Notes: generated by a model from the letters alone, not told the origin. A DNA stretch of 64,000 nt from Streptomyces sp. H27-C3 (GCF_030063415.1 NZ_JASITA010000005.1:186001-250000), one strand, 5' to 3'; numbered from the stretch's first letter, positions 8,213-17,753 are shown. Numbers and translations: made by a program.

Positions 8213-8916
8213 AGCCTGCGGCCCGTGGCCGCCCAGCGGCGGTCGTGCCGGTAGGCACGCCGGATCGCCCTTGCGCGGGCCTTCGGGCGTCTGCGGTAGA
8301 CGCTTTTCGCCCACGGGGAGCCCGGCTTGGCCAGCCGGATCGCGCCGAACAGGGCCACGAAGGGCACCACCGAGCCGAACAGCGCGGTGCGCAGCTTTCC
8401 CTTGGACAGCGCGATCAGCGCGAGGAAGAAATTGAACGACACATTCGAGGCGAGCAGGCCGCGGCTCTGCCGCTCGTCCACCGTCACCTCGTTGACCCCG
8501 AACGGGACGGAGCCGCTGAGCACCAGCATCACGAGCGCCGCGGTCAGCACCACGATCTCCACGCTCTTGCGGCCCTGTTCACTCCAGTAGACGTCGTCGA
8601 GGTGCAGGATCAGCGCGAACTCGTCCAGGACCAGGCCGGCCCCGAGACCGAAGAGCACCGCGCAGACCGCAGCGCCGAACCCGTGCCGGCCGCTCGCCAC
8701 CGCCCCGAAGCCACCGATCGTCGTCAGGATCACCCCGGGCACGACGTGGTGGATGTGCATGCCGCCGGGCGAGATGTTCCTGAAGGGGCCCTTGCCCGCC
8801 CGGATGAGGCGGGTGATGGTCCGCGTCACCAGGAAGGACAGCACGAAGGAGCCCAGCGCGAGCAGCAGCGGCAGCTTCCCCGGCTCGACGATGTTCCGGT
8901 ACAACCAGTGACTCAT
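8161..8916 (-). CDS. Integral membrane protein of unknown function
   Basis: 251 residues, starting MSHWLYRNIVEPGKL, with about six predicted membrane helices (LPLLLALGSFVLSFLV, VVPGVILTTIGGFGAV, FGAAVCAVLFGLGAGLVL, VEIVVLTAALVMLVL). Two conserved-looking polar clusters sit at membrane boundaries, GGMHIHHVVPG near residue 52 and LDEFALILHLDDVYW near residue 98. The His/Asp/Glu content could form a metal site, which is inference. The C-terminus is very basic (RRRPKARARAIRRAYRHDRR). It converges with and overlaps the rhomboid-like gene and is divergent from cobS. I do not recognise a named family. Confidence 0.75.
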   Translation of the reverse strand: MSHWLYRNIVEPGKLPLLLALGSFVLSFLVTRTITRLIRAGKGPFRNISPGGMHIHHVVPGVILTTIGGFGAVASGRHGFGAAVCAVLFGLGAGLVLDEFALILHLDDVYWSEQGRKSVEIVVLTAALVMLVLSGSVPFGVNEVTVDERQSRGLLASNVSFNFFLALIALSKGKLRTALFGSVVPFVALFGAIRLAKPGSPWAKSVYRRRPKARARAIRRAYRHDRRWAATGRRLQDWLGGAPDRAEGRDG

Positions 8917-8984
8917 GCCACTCGCTCCCTATTTGCGCGTTATGCGCAACCTACCGGGCGGCGGCACCGGCTAGCGTGCGCGCG

Positions 8985-9767
8985 ATGACCTCCCTCCACA
9001 GCGACGGCATTCGCTTCGCCTTCGGCACCCTCACCGTGCTCCCCGTGCGCGTGACCCGCTGGGACCGCGACGCGGCGCGCGCCGGGATGCTGTACGCCCC
9101 CCTGGCCGGGCTCGTCGTCGGCCTGTGCGCGGCGGCGCCGGCCGCCCTCCTGCTGCTCCTGGGCTCGGGCCCGCTGCTCGCCGCCGTGGCGTCGACGGCC
9201 GTGCCCGCGGCGCTCACCCGGGGCCTCCATCTCGACGGCCTCGCCGACACGGCCGACGGTCTGGGCAGCGGCAGGCCGGCCGACGACGCGCTGCGGATCA
9301 TGAAGCAGTCGGACATCGGTCCTTTCGGCGTCGTCACGCTGCTGTTCGTGCTGCTCACGCAGGTCGCGGCGGGCTACGAGCTGTACGCGGCGGGCTGGGC
9401 GTACGGCGCCGGGGCGACTGTCGTCTCGGCGGTCGCGGCCCGGCTCGCGCTGACCCTCGCCGCCAGGACCGGGGTGCCCACGGCCCGGCCCGACGGCCTG
9501 GGCGCCGTGGTCGCCGGCTCGGTCGGGGGGCGCACGGCGGCGCTGGTGGCGGGCGTGGTGATCGCGGTCTGCGCGGGCGTGTCGGGCGCGCTCTTCGGCC
9601 CGTACGCCGCGCTGCACCACGCCGCGGCGGTCCTGCTCGCCCTGGGTGCGGCCCAACTCCTGCTGCGCCACTGCGTCCGGCGCTTCGGCGGGGTGACGGG
9701 GGACGTCTTCGGCGGGCTGGCCGAGACGGCGGCGACCGTCGCGGCCGTCGTCCTGGTGCTGGGCTGA
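8985..9767 (+). CDS. cobS: Adenosylcobinamide-GDP ribazoletransferase (cobalamin synthase)
   Basis: CobS joins adenosylcobinamide-GDP and alpha-ribazole(-phosphate) in the last step of cobalamin assembly, at the membrane. About 260 residues and highly hydrophobic, as in the family. The signature HLDGLADTADGLGSGR with its Asp-rich metal-binding segment is at about residue 83, followed by MKQSDIGPFGVV. ATG 8985 (MTSLHSDGIRFAFGTLTVLPV) is preferred over the in-frame GTG nine bases upstream because family members begin close to the FAFGTLTVLP segment. With cobU and cobT in this region it completes nucleotide-loop assembly. Confidence 0.93.
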   Translation: MTSLHSDGIRFAFGTLTVLPVRVTRWDRDAARAGMLYAPLAGLVVGLCAAAPAALLLLLGSGPLLAAVASTAVPAALTRGLHLDGLADTADGLGSGRPADDALRIMKQSDIGPFGVVTLLFVLLTQVAAGYELYAAGWAYGAGATVVSAVAARLALTLAARTGVPTARPDGLGAVVAGSVGGRTAALVAGVVIAVCAGVSGALFGPYAALHHAAAVLLALGAAQLLLRHCVRRFGGVTGDVFGGLAETAATVAAVVLVLG

Positions 9768-9889
9768 CGGATGCGCGAGCGGGTCGCCTGCCGGACGAAT
9801 GGCTGGTTCCTGACGGGGCACCTGGTTGCTGGAACCGACGCAGTCACCCCGACTGGGGCGTGACGCGTCCTCGACCAGTGGGAGCAGAA

Positions 9890-10066
9890 ATGCTGGCCTT
9901 TGTAGCAGCCGCGCTCTTCTTCATCGCGTTCATCCTCCATGCGACCGAGACGTCGACCGAGGTGCTCTTCGCGCCGATGAGCCTCTTGCTGTTCGGGCTC
10001 ACGATCCTGGCCGTGCATCTGGCCGGAGTGGGAGCGAACTGGACCGGCCGCGGACGCCGGCGCTGA
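9890..10066 (+). CDS. Small membrane protein, 58 residues
   Basis: A short gene with its own ribosome site (GGGAGCAG about 5 bases before the ATG). It encodes MLAFVAAALFFIAFILHATE, a polar loop, then LLLFGLTILAVHLAGVGANW and a short Arg-rich tail: two membrane helices with a positive C-terminus. It is followed within 25 bp by a strong terminator. No function is known to me. Such two-helix proteins are common between larger genes in streptomycetes. Confidence 0.7.
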   Translation: MLAFVAAALFFIAFILHATETSTEVLFAPMSLLLFGLTILAVHLAGVGANWTGRGRRR

Positions 10067-10089
10067 CGCCGGGCAGGACACCGCACCAC

Positions 10090-10119
10090 TGTGGCCCGGG
10101 GCTTTTGCCCCGGGCCACA
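10090..10119. terminator. Strong bidirectional hairpin terminator
   Basis: A perfect 13-bp stem (TGTGGCCCGGGGC / GCCCCGGGCCACA) closes a TTTT loop. It lies between the small membrane-protein gene and the convergent secreted-deacetylase gene, so it can serve both. Confidence 0.85.
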
Positions 10120-10206
10120 GGCGCGCCCCGGTTCGTACTTCTTCAGGCGGCGAGATATACGCCGAGGCACGCTCACGGCCTGACAGTCGGCCGGGCCGTG
10201 CGGCTG

Positions 10207-12249
10207 TCAGAGCGCGTGCCGCGGCCGGGCCGTGGGCAGCTTCAGCGTCGCGGCCCGCCGAGGCGTGTCGGGGCCGGTCCACGCCGAGCGCGACCCGGCG
10301 TAGGCGCTGCCGAACTTGTCGGCGCCGAGGCGCAGTTGCCGGCGGGTGCCCTCCGGGACGGTGAGGGGGGCTGCGACCCCCGGCGGTCCCTTGACCGTCA
10401 CCGTCGTGCCGACGCGGTACGCCGTGACCTGGCCGGCGGCGAGCGCCTTGTCCCAGGCGGCGCGGCGGGCCAGCTCCCGCCCGACGTCGCGCTGACGCGG
10501 AGTGACGAGCGGGGCGTTGTCGGCGAACAGGCCGCGGTAGTCGGCGAGAACCCGGTCCACCACGGGGTAGAGAAGGCGGTCCTCCGCCAGATTCGACTGA
10601 TGGACGTAGTGCGGGCGCGGGTCGTTGGCGATGACGTGGCCCAGCGCGGTACGGGCCTCCTTCGGCACGATGTGCGTGGCGTAGCCGGTGGCCGGGTCGA
10701 GCGGCGCGGCCAGGCAGGTGGAGCCGGGGTTGGTCTCGCAGACACCACTGCCGCCGTCGGCCGCACTGCTGTAGATCCAGTTGTACTCGTCGACCATCTC
10801 GGCGGCAGTGCCGACGTTGTAGAACACGTTCATCGGGTGACGCGGCACGGTGGACGCCTGGCCGACGGCGCGCTGCCCAGGATCGCGCGAGTTGTCGCCA
10901 GCGATCCACCGCACCCCGTTGTCATCGAGCGCGGGTCCAAGATTCGGATTGTCCACCGGCTGGTGCGGCAGGGTCCTGAGCCCCGAGTGCTCACCAGTGA
11001 CCAGCTCGGTGCTGTCGAGCGTGAGGCCCTTGCCCACACCCCAGTCGTGGTTGTCGCGGATCTGCGCGGAAATGTCGGCGCGGCTCATCCACCGCGTGGC
11101 TCCGGCGGCGTCCTTCGCGCACTGCCACGGCACGGTCGAGGTGTCCTGGACGCAGCCGAGGAAGGGGTGGGTGTAGGTGTGGTTCACCCAGCGGTACTCC
11201 GCCCGGTCCGCGAGGAGTTGCGTGGTGAGCGGGTCGCTGCCGCCGTTCTGCCTCTTCCACACCTCGCCGGAGCCCCCGTTGTAGACCATGTCGAGGGTGA
11301 GGCCGCTGCTCTGCTGCCACTGGGCCGCGTACCGCGCGTCCGCGGCGTTCATCCGGATCGTGGGGGCCCCATCGCTCGCGCAGCCGAAACCGCCGGGGGT
11401 GCAGTTGCGTTCGGTGTCCCAGCGACTGTCGGGCGCGAAGATGTCATCGACGTGCACGGAGAAGTAGTTGCGGCTCTGCCCCAGATGAACGCCCCGGGTG
11501 AGCCATTCGACGACGCCGCGGGCGAGCAGCCGGAACTGCCTCTGGCGATGGTTGTACGCGAAGGTGACGACCAGCTCACTGCGCCCGTCGTGGGTGTACT
11601 CGCCGACCAGACTGGCCCGTCCGCCGCCTTCGACCGGCATGTCCAGGTAGCTGGTGTACCCCGCGCGGGGCCGCCCTGCGTACCCGTAACTCTCGCCGAT
11701 CGCAGGGGAGTTGTCCTCGAACTGCACCTGCCCGTCGAGATAGCCGAAGGGCCCGGCCCGGCCGGCCGGTGTGACGGCCGCTTCGACGCCGTCGAGCGGG
11801 CCCGCATACCCGCCGTCGCTGGTGTGGTCGAGCCCGACGCCGGGATGCGCCCAGGTGTACGCGTCGACCTGCCGGATGCCGAAGGTCCTCTCGTACGCGG
11901 TCAGCGCGGCGCCCTCCGCGGAGCCCGCGCCGAACGGGTCGGCGTTCGGCAGGACGACGCCCTGGTACTTCGCGCGGGGCGTCCCGTTCAGCGTGTCGCC
12001 GAGGAACGCCTCATTGATCACCGGGCGGCCCGGCTCGTGGAGGTCCACCACGGTGTACGGCACGCCGGTCGCCTTCAGCTCCGCCGCGATCGCGCCGACC
12101 GAGGCGCCGCCGTCGTTCACGACCAGCACCCGCAGATCGATCCGCGGCGCGGGCGCCGCCCCCGCGCCCGCCGACGGCACCACGGCCACCATCAGCCCCG
12201 CCGCCAGCAGCGCCGCCCCGGCCCTGCCCATGCGTGTTCTGTACGCCAC
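10207..12249 (-). CDS. Secreted CE18/Agd3-like carbohydrate deacetylase
   Basis: 680 residues from a GTG, with a Sec signal peptide (RMGRAGAALLAAGLMVAVV, cleavage near AGAGAA). The next 200 or so residues form a beta-rich region with Trp/Tyr-rich strands, compatible with the CBM87-type domain of fungal Agd3. The central domain carries NYFSVHVDDIFAPDSRWD (paired Asp of a metal-dependent deacetylase) and WVNHTYTH (His-x3-His metal pair). These are hallmarks of family CE18, which removes acetyl groups from amino-sugar polymers such as galactosaminogalactan. The C-terminal 100 residues are less conserved. The substrate is not deducible. The gene is divergent from pepA with a palindrome between the starts. 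Confidence 0.75.
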   Translation of the reverse strand: MAYRTRMGRAGAALLAAGLMVAVVPSAGAGAAPAPRIDLRVLVVNDGGASVGAIAAELKATGVPYTVVDLHEPGRPVINEAFLGDTLNGTPRAKYQGVVLPNADPFGAGSAEGAALTAYERTFGIRQVDAYTWAHPGVGLDHTSDGGYAGPLDGVEAAVTPAGRAGPFGYLDGQVQFEDNSPAIGESYGYAGRPRAGYTSYLDMPVEGGGRASLVGEYTHDGRSELVVTFAYNHRQRQFRLLARGVVEWLTRGVHLGQSRNYFSVHVDDIFAPDSRWDTERNCTPGGFGCASDGAPTIRMNAADARYAAQWQQSSGLTLDMVYNGGSGEVWKRQNGGSDPLTTQLLADRAEYRWVNHTYTHPFLGCVQDTSTVPWQCAKDAAGATRWMSRADISAQIRDNHDWGVGKGLTLDSTELVTGEHSGLRTLPHQPVDNPNLGPALDDNGVRWIAGDNSRDPGQRAVGQASTVPRHPMNVFYNVGTAAEMVDEYNWIYSSAADGGSGVCETNPGSTCLAAPLDPATGYATHIVPKEARTALGHVIANDPRPHYVHQSNLAEDRLLYPVVDRVLADYRGLFADNAPLVTPRQRDVGRELARRAAWDKALAAGQVTAYRVGTTVTVKGPPGVAAPLTVPEGTRRQLRLGADKFGSAYAGSRSAWTGPDTPRRAATLKLPTARPRHAL

Positions 12250-12313
12250 GGCGCACCCTCCCCCTCGGGGATCTTTCCACGAATGAACGCGCGGAAAGAT
12301 CTGCGGAAATCAT

Positions 12314-12330
12314 GCAAGGCAATGCCTTGC
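12314..12330. promoter_or_regulatory. 17-bp perfect palindrome between divergent genes
   Basis: GCAAGGCA-A-TGCCTTGC is an exact 8-bp inverted repeat around one base. It lies in the 304-bp gap between the secreted deacetylase and pepA, 65 bp before the former. The gap holds nothing else gene-like. The size and symmetry fit a dimeric repressor operator. The regulator is unknown. Confidence 0.5.
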
Positions 12331-12553
12331 CGACTTGCGCGATTGCCCCGAGTGTGGCCGAGACCTCAGCTGCCTCGTCCCAAACATGGCTGAGACACCT
12401 CTGCTGAGGGAACTGCTCGCTGCTGTGATCGAACGACCGAACCGCGCGTAGGCTCACAGGTGGCGCTCACCCGGCCCGGACGGCGGTGCGTCGGGTACGG
12501 CCGACCCCACCCCCTCGGCCCACAGAACTCAACGGAAGCGAGATTTCACCACC

Positions 12554-14092
12554 GTGACTGCTCTCACTCTCAGCACTTCCGGCGCGGCGACGCTGCGCGC
12601 CGACGCCATCGTCGTCGGCGTCGCGAAGGGCGCCAAAGGCCCGGTCGTCGCACCGGGCGCCGAGGCCGTGGACAAGGCGTTCGACGGCAAGCTCGCCTCC
12701 GTTCTTGAGCTTCTCGGCGCCTCGGGTGCCGAGGGCGAGGTGACCAAGCTGCCCGCCCCGTCGGGCTTCAAGTCCCCGATCGTGCTGGCGGTCGGGCTCG
12801 GTGCGGTGCCGGACAAGGACGACTCGTACGGCGCGGAGTCGCTGCGCCGCGCCGCCGGCGCCGCCGCCCGCGCCCTGACCGGCTCGAAGAAGGCCGGCTT
12901 CGCGCTGCCCGCCGAGTCCGTCGAGGACGCCGAGGCCATCGCCGAGGGCGCCCTGCTCGGCGCGTACGCCTTCCTCGCCTACCAGGGCATCGAGAAGGAC
13001 GGCACGAGCAAGAAGGACCAGAACGGCGCCAAGCTGCCGCTCGGCGAGGTCACCCTGCTCGGCACCAAGCCGCGCGACAAGGGGGTCAAGGCCGCCGCCG
13101 AACGTGCCGTGGCCCTGGCCGAGGAGATCAACCGCGCCCGGGACCTGATCAACACCCCGCCGAACGACCTCTACCCCGAGTCCTTCGCCGCCGTGGCCAC
13201 CGCCGCCGGTAAGGAGCACGGCATCAAGGTCCAGGTGCTCGACGAGAAGGCGCTGCTCAAGGGCGGCTTCGGCGGCATCATCGGCGTCGGCCAGGGCTCC
13301 TCGCACGGCCCGCGCCTGGTGAAGCTCACCTACACGCACCCCAAGGCACTGAAGACCCTGGCCTACATCGGCAAGGGCATCACCTACGACTCGGGCGGCA
13401 TCTCGCTCAAGCCGGCCGGCCACAACGAGACGATGAAGTGCGACATGAGCGGCGCGGCCGCCGTGTTCGCCGCCGTCGTGGCCTCGGCCCGCCTGGGCCT
13501 CCAGGTGAACGTCACCGGCTGGCTCGCACTCGCCGAGAACATGCCGTCCGGCAACGCGACGCGCCCCGGCGACGTCCTGCGCATGTACAGCGGCAAGACC
13601 GTCGAGGTACTCAACACCGACGCCGAGGGCCGTCTGGTCCTGGGCGACGCGCTGGCCCGCGCCTCCGAGGAGCACCCGGACGCGATCGTCGACGTGGCGA
13701 CGCTGACCGGCGCGATGGTGGTGGCCCTCGGCAACCGCACCTTCGGCATCATGGGCAACGACGAGTCGTTCCGTACCGCGATCCACGAGATCGCGGAGGA
13801 GGTCGGCGAGCAGTCCTGGCCGATGCCGATGCCCGTGGAGCTGCTCAAGGGCATGGACTCCCCGACCGCCGACATGGCGAACATCGGCGAGCGCGCGGGT
13901 GGCGGCCTGGTGGCCGGTCTGTTCCTCCAGGAGTTCGTCGGCGAGGACATCGCCTGGGCGCACCTGGACATCGCGGGCCCGGCCTACAACGAGGGCAGCC
14001 CCTTCGGCTACACCCCCAAGGGCGGCACCGGCACCTCGGTCCGCACCCTGGTGCGGCTGGCCGAGCGCACCGCTGCGGGCGACCTGGGCTGA
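12554..14092 (+). CDS. pepA: Leucyl aminopeptidase (M17 cytosol aminopeptidase)
   Basis: A 512-residue M17 metallopeptidase that removes N-terminal residues from peptides in the cytosol. The N-terminal alpha/beta domain (to about residue 180) precedes the catalytic domain. This shows GKGITYDSGGISLKP with the metal-binding Lys/Asp and active-site Lys, the Asp-rich KCDMSGAAAV, and the signature NTDAEGRLVLGDAL with three acidic metal ligands and the catalytic Arg. Length and order are normal for the family. It starts at a GTG shortly after CACCACC and has only a weak ribosome site. A hairpin terminator follows. Confidence 0.95.
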   Translation: MTALTLSTSGAATLRADAIVVGVAKGAKGPVVAPGAEAVDKAFDGKLASVLELLGASGAEGEVTKLPAPSGFKSPIVLAVGLGAVPDKDDSYGAESLRRAAGAAARALTGSKKAGFALPAESVEDAEAIAEGALLGAYAFLAYQGIEKDGTSKKDQNGAKLPLGEVTLLGTKPRDKGVKAAAERAVALAEEINRARDLINTPPNDLYPESFAAVATAAGKEHGIKVQVLDEKALLKGGFGGIIGVGQGSSHGPRLVKLTYTHPKALKTLAYIGKGITYDSGGISLKPAGHNETMKCDMSGAAAVFAAVVASARLGLQVNVTGWLALAENMPSGNATRPGDVLRMYSGKTVEVLNTDAEGRLVLGDALARASEEHPDAIVDVATLTGAMVVALGNRTFGIMGNDESFRTAIHEIAEEVGEQSWPMPMPVELLKGMDSPTADMANIGERAGGGLVAGLFLQEFVGEDIAWAHLDIAGPAYNEGSPFGYTPKGGTGTSVRTLVRLAERTAAGDLG

Positions 14093-14102
14093 CTCCCGCC
14101 GC

Positions 14103-14141
14103 CGCACGCGGGCCCCGGCACAGATCCGGGGTCCTGCGTGC
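14103..14141 (+). terminator. Hairpin terminator after pepA
   Basis: An imperfect 15-16 bp stem (GCACGCGGGCCCCGG / CCGGGGTCCTGCGTGC) with a 7-base loop begins 11 bases after the pepA stop. The rest of the 309-bp gap up to lpd holds no gene and no clear operator. Confidence 0.65.
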
Positions 14142-14401
14142 GTCTGCGGGAGCACGACGATTTCGCCCTCGACGAAACTGGCGAAAACCGTACGCCCGTA
14201 CACATGAGTAATTCCGAGAAGAGCGGTCCATGACCGTCTCGGACTCCGGCCCCGCGTCCCGCCTCCCGTCAACAAGTGCGAAGATGGGTTCTCGGCAGGA
14301 CAGGGCCCCCACCACAGGGCCGAATAAAAAAGCGGCCGAACACCAGCCGCCGCCCGGTCTTCGACGACCGGCGACCGGCGCACATGCATGGAGGACGTGA
14401 C

Positions 14402-15790
14402 GTGGCGAACGACGCCGGCACCGTTTTCGACCTAGTGATCCTCGGCGGTGGCAGTGGCGGTTACGCCGCGGCCCTGCGCGGAGCGCAGCTGGGCCTGGAC
14501 GTCGCACTGATCGAGAAGAACAAGCTCGGCGGCACCTGCCTGCACAACGGCTGCATTCCGACCAAGGCCCTGCTGCACGCGGGCGAGATCGCCGACCAGG
14601 CGCGCGAGTCCGAGCAGTTCGGCATCAAGGCCACCTTCGACGGCGTCGACATGGCGGGCGTCCACAAGTACAAGGACGACGTCATCGCCGGCCTGTACAA
14701 GGGGCTGCAGGGCCTGTTCGCCTCGCGCAAGGTGACGTACATCGAGGGAGAGGGCAAGCTCTCCTCCCCCACCTCCGTCGACGTGAACGGCCAGCGTGTC
14801 CAGGGCCGCCATGTCCTGCTGGCGACCGGCTCCGTGCCGAAGTCGCTGCCGGGCCTGGAGATCGACGGCAACCGCATCATCTCCTCGGACCACGCGCTGA
14901 CGCTGGACCGGGTCCCGAAGTCCGCGATCGTGCTGGGCGGCGGCGTCATCGGCGTCGAGTTCGCCTCCGCGTGGAAGTCCTTCGGCACCGACGTCACGAT
15001 CGTCGAGGGCCTGAAGCACCTCGTGCCGGTCGAGGACGAGAACAGCTCGAAGCTGCTTGAGCGCGCGTTCCGCAAGCGCGGCATCGGCTTCTCGCTCGGC
15101 GCCTTCTTCGAGAAGGCCGAGTACACCAACGACGGCGTCAAGGTCACCCTCGCCAACGGCAAGGAGTTCGAGGCCGAGCTGCTGCTCGTCGCGATCGGCC
15201 GCGGCCCGGTGTCGCAGGGCCTCGGCTACGAGGAGCAGGGCGTCGCGATGGACCGCGGCTATGTACTCGTCGACGAGTACATGCAGACCAACGTGGCCAC
15301 CATCTCGGCGGTCGGCGACCTCGTCCCCACGCTCCAGCTCGCGCACGTCGGCTTCGCGGAGGGCATGCTGGTCGCAGAACGGCTGGCCGGTCTGAAGACC
15401 GTGCCGGTCGACTACGACGGTGTGCCGCGCGTGACGTACTGCCACCCCGAGGTCGCTTCCGTCGGTATCACCGAGGCGAAGGCCAAAGAGGTGTACGGCG
15501 CGGACAAGGTCGTCGCTCTGAAGTACAACCTCGCGGGCAACGGCAAGAGCAAGATCCTCAAGACCGCGGGCGAGATCAAGCTCGTCCAGGTCAAGGATGG
15601 TGCCGTGGTCGGCGTCCACATGGTCGGTGACCGTATGGGCGAGCAGGTCGGCGAGGCTCAGCTGATCTACAACTGGGAGGCGCTGCCGGCCGAGGTCGCG
15701 CAGCTCATCCACGCCCACCCGACGCAGAACGAGGCGATGGGCGAGGCCCACCTGGCGCTGGCCGGTAAGCCTCTGCACTCCCACGACTAG
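14402..15790 (+). CDS. lpdA: Dihydrolipoamide dehydrogenase (E3)
   Basis: E3 reoxidises the lipoyl groups of 2-oxo acid dehydrogenase complexes with NAD+. The 462-residue protein starts at a GTG (MANDAGTVFDLVILGGGSGG) preceded by GGAGG. Visible features are the FAD-binding GGGSGG, the redox-active disulfide in GGTCLHNGCIPTKALLH, a second nucleotide-binding motif (VLGGGVIGVEFAS) and the C-terminal HAHPTQNEAMGEAH with the catalytic His-Glu pair. It lies 51 bp upstream of the E2 gene, so the two are probably co-transcribed. Confidence 0.96.
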   Translation: MANDAGTVFDLVILGGGSGGYAAALRGAQLGLDVALIEKNKLGGTCLHNGCIPTKALLHAGEIADQARESEQFGIKATFDGVDMAGVHKYKDDVIAGLYKGLQGLFASRKVTYIEGEGKLSSPTSVDVNGQRVQGRHVLLATGSVPKSLPGLEIDGNRIISSDHALTLDRVPKSAIVLGGGVIGVEFASAWKSFGTDVTIVEGLKHLVPVEDENSSKLLERAFRKRGIGFSLGAFFEKAEYTNDGVKVTLANGKEFEAELLLVAIGRGPVSQGLGYEEQGVAMDRGYVLVDEYMQTNVATISAVGDLVPTLQLAHVGFAEGMLVAERLAGLKTVPVDYDGVPRVTYCHPEVASVGITEAKAKEVYGADKVVALKYNLAGNGKSKILKTAGEIKLVQVKDGAVVGVHMVGDRMGEQVGEAQLIYNWEALPAEVAQLIHAHPTQNEAMGEAHLALAGKPLHSHD

Positions 15791-15841
15791 TCATCCCGGG
15801 CGCAACCACTTCACGCACTTTCGTAAGGAGCAACTGAAACC

Positions 15842-17725
15842 ATGTCGGTTTCCGTAACCCTTCCGGCGCTCGGCGAGAGCGTCACTGAGGGCACTGTCAC
15901 CCGTTGGCTGAAGGCCGAGGGCGAGCACGTCGAGGTCGACGAGCCGCTGCTCGAGGTATCGACCGACAAGGTCGACACCGAGATTCCGGCCCCCGTTTCC
16001 GGCATCCTCGCGTCCATCAAGGTCGCCGAGGACGAGACGGTGGAGGTCGGCGCGGAGCTGGCCCTCATCGACGACGGCTCGGGCGCGCCCGCTGCCGAGG
16101 CCGAGTCCGCCCCGGCTGCCGCCGAGGCCCCCGCCGCCGAGCCCGAGGCTCCGGCCGCCCAGCCCGAGGCCGCTCCGGCGGCAGAGGCGCCGGCCCAGGC
16201 CGAAGCTCCGGCCGAGGCCCCGTCCGGCGGCGCCTCGGGTACCGACGTCACGCTGCCCGCACTGGGCGAGTCGGTCACCGAGGGCACCGTCACCCGCTGG
16301 CTGAAGGAGGTCGGCGACGAGGTCGCGGAGGACGAGCCGCTGCTTGAGGTCTCGACCGACAAGGTCGACACCGAGATCCCCTCCCCGGTCGCCGGCACCC
16401 TGCTGGAGATCCTGGTCGCCGAGGACGAGAGCGCCGAGGTCGGCGCGAAGCTCGCCGTCATCGGTGCCAAGGGCGCGGCCCCGGCCGCCGCCCAGGCTCC
16501 GGCCGCCCCGGCCCCGGCTCCCGCGGAGGAGGCTCCGAAGCAGGAAGCCCCCAAGCAGGAGGCCCCGGCTCCGGCCGCCGCCCCCGCTCCGAAGGCCCCC
16601 TCGGCTCCGGCTCCGGCTCCGCAGCAGGCTCCGGCCCCTGCCGCACCCGCTCCGGCCCCGGCTCCGGCCGCCGCCCCCGCTCCGAAGGCCCCCTCGGCTC
16701 CGGCTCCGGCTCCGCAGCAGGCTCCGGCCCCTGCCGCACCCGCTCCGGCTCGCGCCGCCGCTCCGGCAGCCCCGGCGCCCGCCGCCTCCGGCGGTGACGC
16801 CGACGGCGCCTACGTGACCCCCCTGGTCCGCAAGCTCGCCGCCGAGAACAGCGTCGACCTGTCCGCGGTCAAGGGCACCGGCGTCGGTGGCCGTATCCGC
16901 AAGCAGGACGTCATCACCGCCGCGGAGGCCGCCGCTGCCGCCCCGGCCCCTGCCGCCGCCGCTCCGGCCGCCTCGAAGGCTCCGGCCCTTGAGGTGTCCC
17001 CGCTGCGCGGCCAGACGGTCAAGATGACCCGCATGCGCAAGCTCATCGGCGACAACATGATGAAGGCGCTGCACACGCAGGCCCAGCTGACCACGGTCGT
17101 CGAGGTCGACATCACCAAGCTGATGCGCCTGCGCGCCCAGGCCAAAGAGACGTTCGCCGCCCGTGAGGGCGTCAAGCTGTCCCCGATGCCGTTCTTCGTC
17201 AAGGCCGCTGCCCAGGCACTGAAGGCCTACCCGGTCGTCAACGCCCGGATCAACGAGGACGAGGGCACGATCACCTACTTCGACACCGAGAACATCGGTA
17301 TCGCGGTGGACTCCGAGAAGGGCCTGATGACCCCGGTCATCAAGGGTGCGGGCGACCTCAACCTGGCCGGTATCTCCAAGAAGACCGCGGAGCTGGCCGG
17401 CAAGGTCCGCGGCAACAAGATCACTCCGGACGAGCTGTCCGGCGCGACCTTCACGATCAGCAACACCGGCTCGCGCGGTGCGCTGTTCGACACGGTCATC
17501 GTGCCCCCCAACCAGGTCGCCATCCTGGGCATCGGCGCGACCGTCAAGCGCCCGGTGGTCATCAACCACCCGGACCTCGGCGAGACCATCGCGGTGCGCG
17601 ACATGACGTACCTGGCACTGTCCTACGACCACCGCCTGGTCGACGGCGCCGACGCGGCCCGCTACCTGACGGCCGTCAAGGCCATCCTGGAAGCCGGCGA
17701 GTTCGAGGTCGAGCTCGGCCTGTAG
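15842..17725 (+). CDS. sucB: Dihydrolipoamide acyltransferase (E2) with two lipoyl domains
   Basis: 627 residues. Lipoyl domain 1 is at residues 1-80 and domain 2 at about 137-217, each with the lipoylation motif [13 protein letters not shown] long Ala/Pro linker follows, then a peripheral-subunit-binding domain ([20 protein letters not shown]) and a catalytic domain ending in [16 protein letters not shown] with the active-site His and Asp. It is usually labelled SucB, but the nearby aceE and lpd, and the shared E2 of actinobacteria, make it likely to serve pyruvate dehydrogenase (AceF role) as well. The ribosome site is AAGGAG. The linker contains an exact internal 93-bp duplication. Confidence 0.93.
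   Translation: MSVSVTLPALGESVTEGTVTRWLKAEGEHVEVDEPLLEVSTDKVDTEIPAPVSGILASIKVAEDETVEVGAELALIDDGSGAPAAEAESAPAAAEAPAAEPEAPAAQPEAAPAAEAPAQAEAPAEAPSGGASGTDVTLPALGESVTEGTVTRWLKEVGDEVAEDEPLLEVSTDKVDTEIPSPVAGTLLEILVAEDESAEVGAKLAVIGAKGAAPAAAQAPAAPAPAPAEEAPKQEAPKQEAPAPAAAPAPKAPSAPAPAPQQAPAPAAPAPAPAPAAAPAPKAPSAPAPAPQQAPAPAAPAPARAAAPAAPAPAASGGDADGAYVTPLVRKLAAENSVDLSAVKGTGVGGRIRKQDVITAAEAAAAAPAPAAAAPAASKAPALEVSPLRGQTVKMTRMRKLIGDNMMKALHTQAQLTTVVEVDITKLMRLRAQAKETFAAREGVKLSPMPFFVKAAAQALKAYPVVNARINEDEGTITYFDTENIGIAVDSEKGLMTPVIKGAGDLNLAGISKKTAELAGKVRGNKITPDELSGATFTISNTGSRGALFDTVIVPPNQVAILGIGATVKRPVVINHPDLGETIAVRDMTYLALSYDHRLVDGADAARYLTAVKAILEAGEFEVELGL
16561..16746 (+). repeat. Exact tandem duplication, 2 x 93 bp, in the E2 linker
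   Basis: Bases 16561-16653 and 16654-16746 are identical. Each copy encodes 31 residues of Ala/Pro linker ([20 protein letters not shown] then [11 protein letters not shown]). The period is a multiple of three, so the frame is kept. The zero divergence points to recent duplication or ongoing homogenisation. Confidence 0.95.
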
Positions 17726-17753
17726 GCCCCAGCAGGACCGTACGCGTGCTGTC

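Noticed and set aside
14276..14401. N-terminal extension of dihydrolipoamide dehydrogenase
   Set aside because: The upstream frame is Arg/Pro-rich, and a GGAGG site positions the start at GTG 14402.
16561..16746. E2 linker duplication as a sign of a mobile element
   Set aside because: It is an in-frame duplication inside one protein with no terminal repeats; simple tandem duplication explains it.
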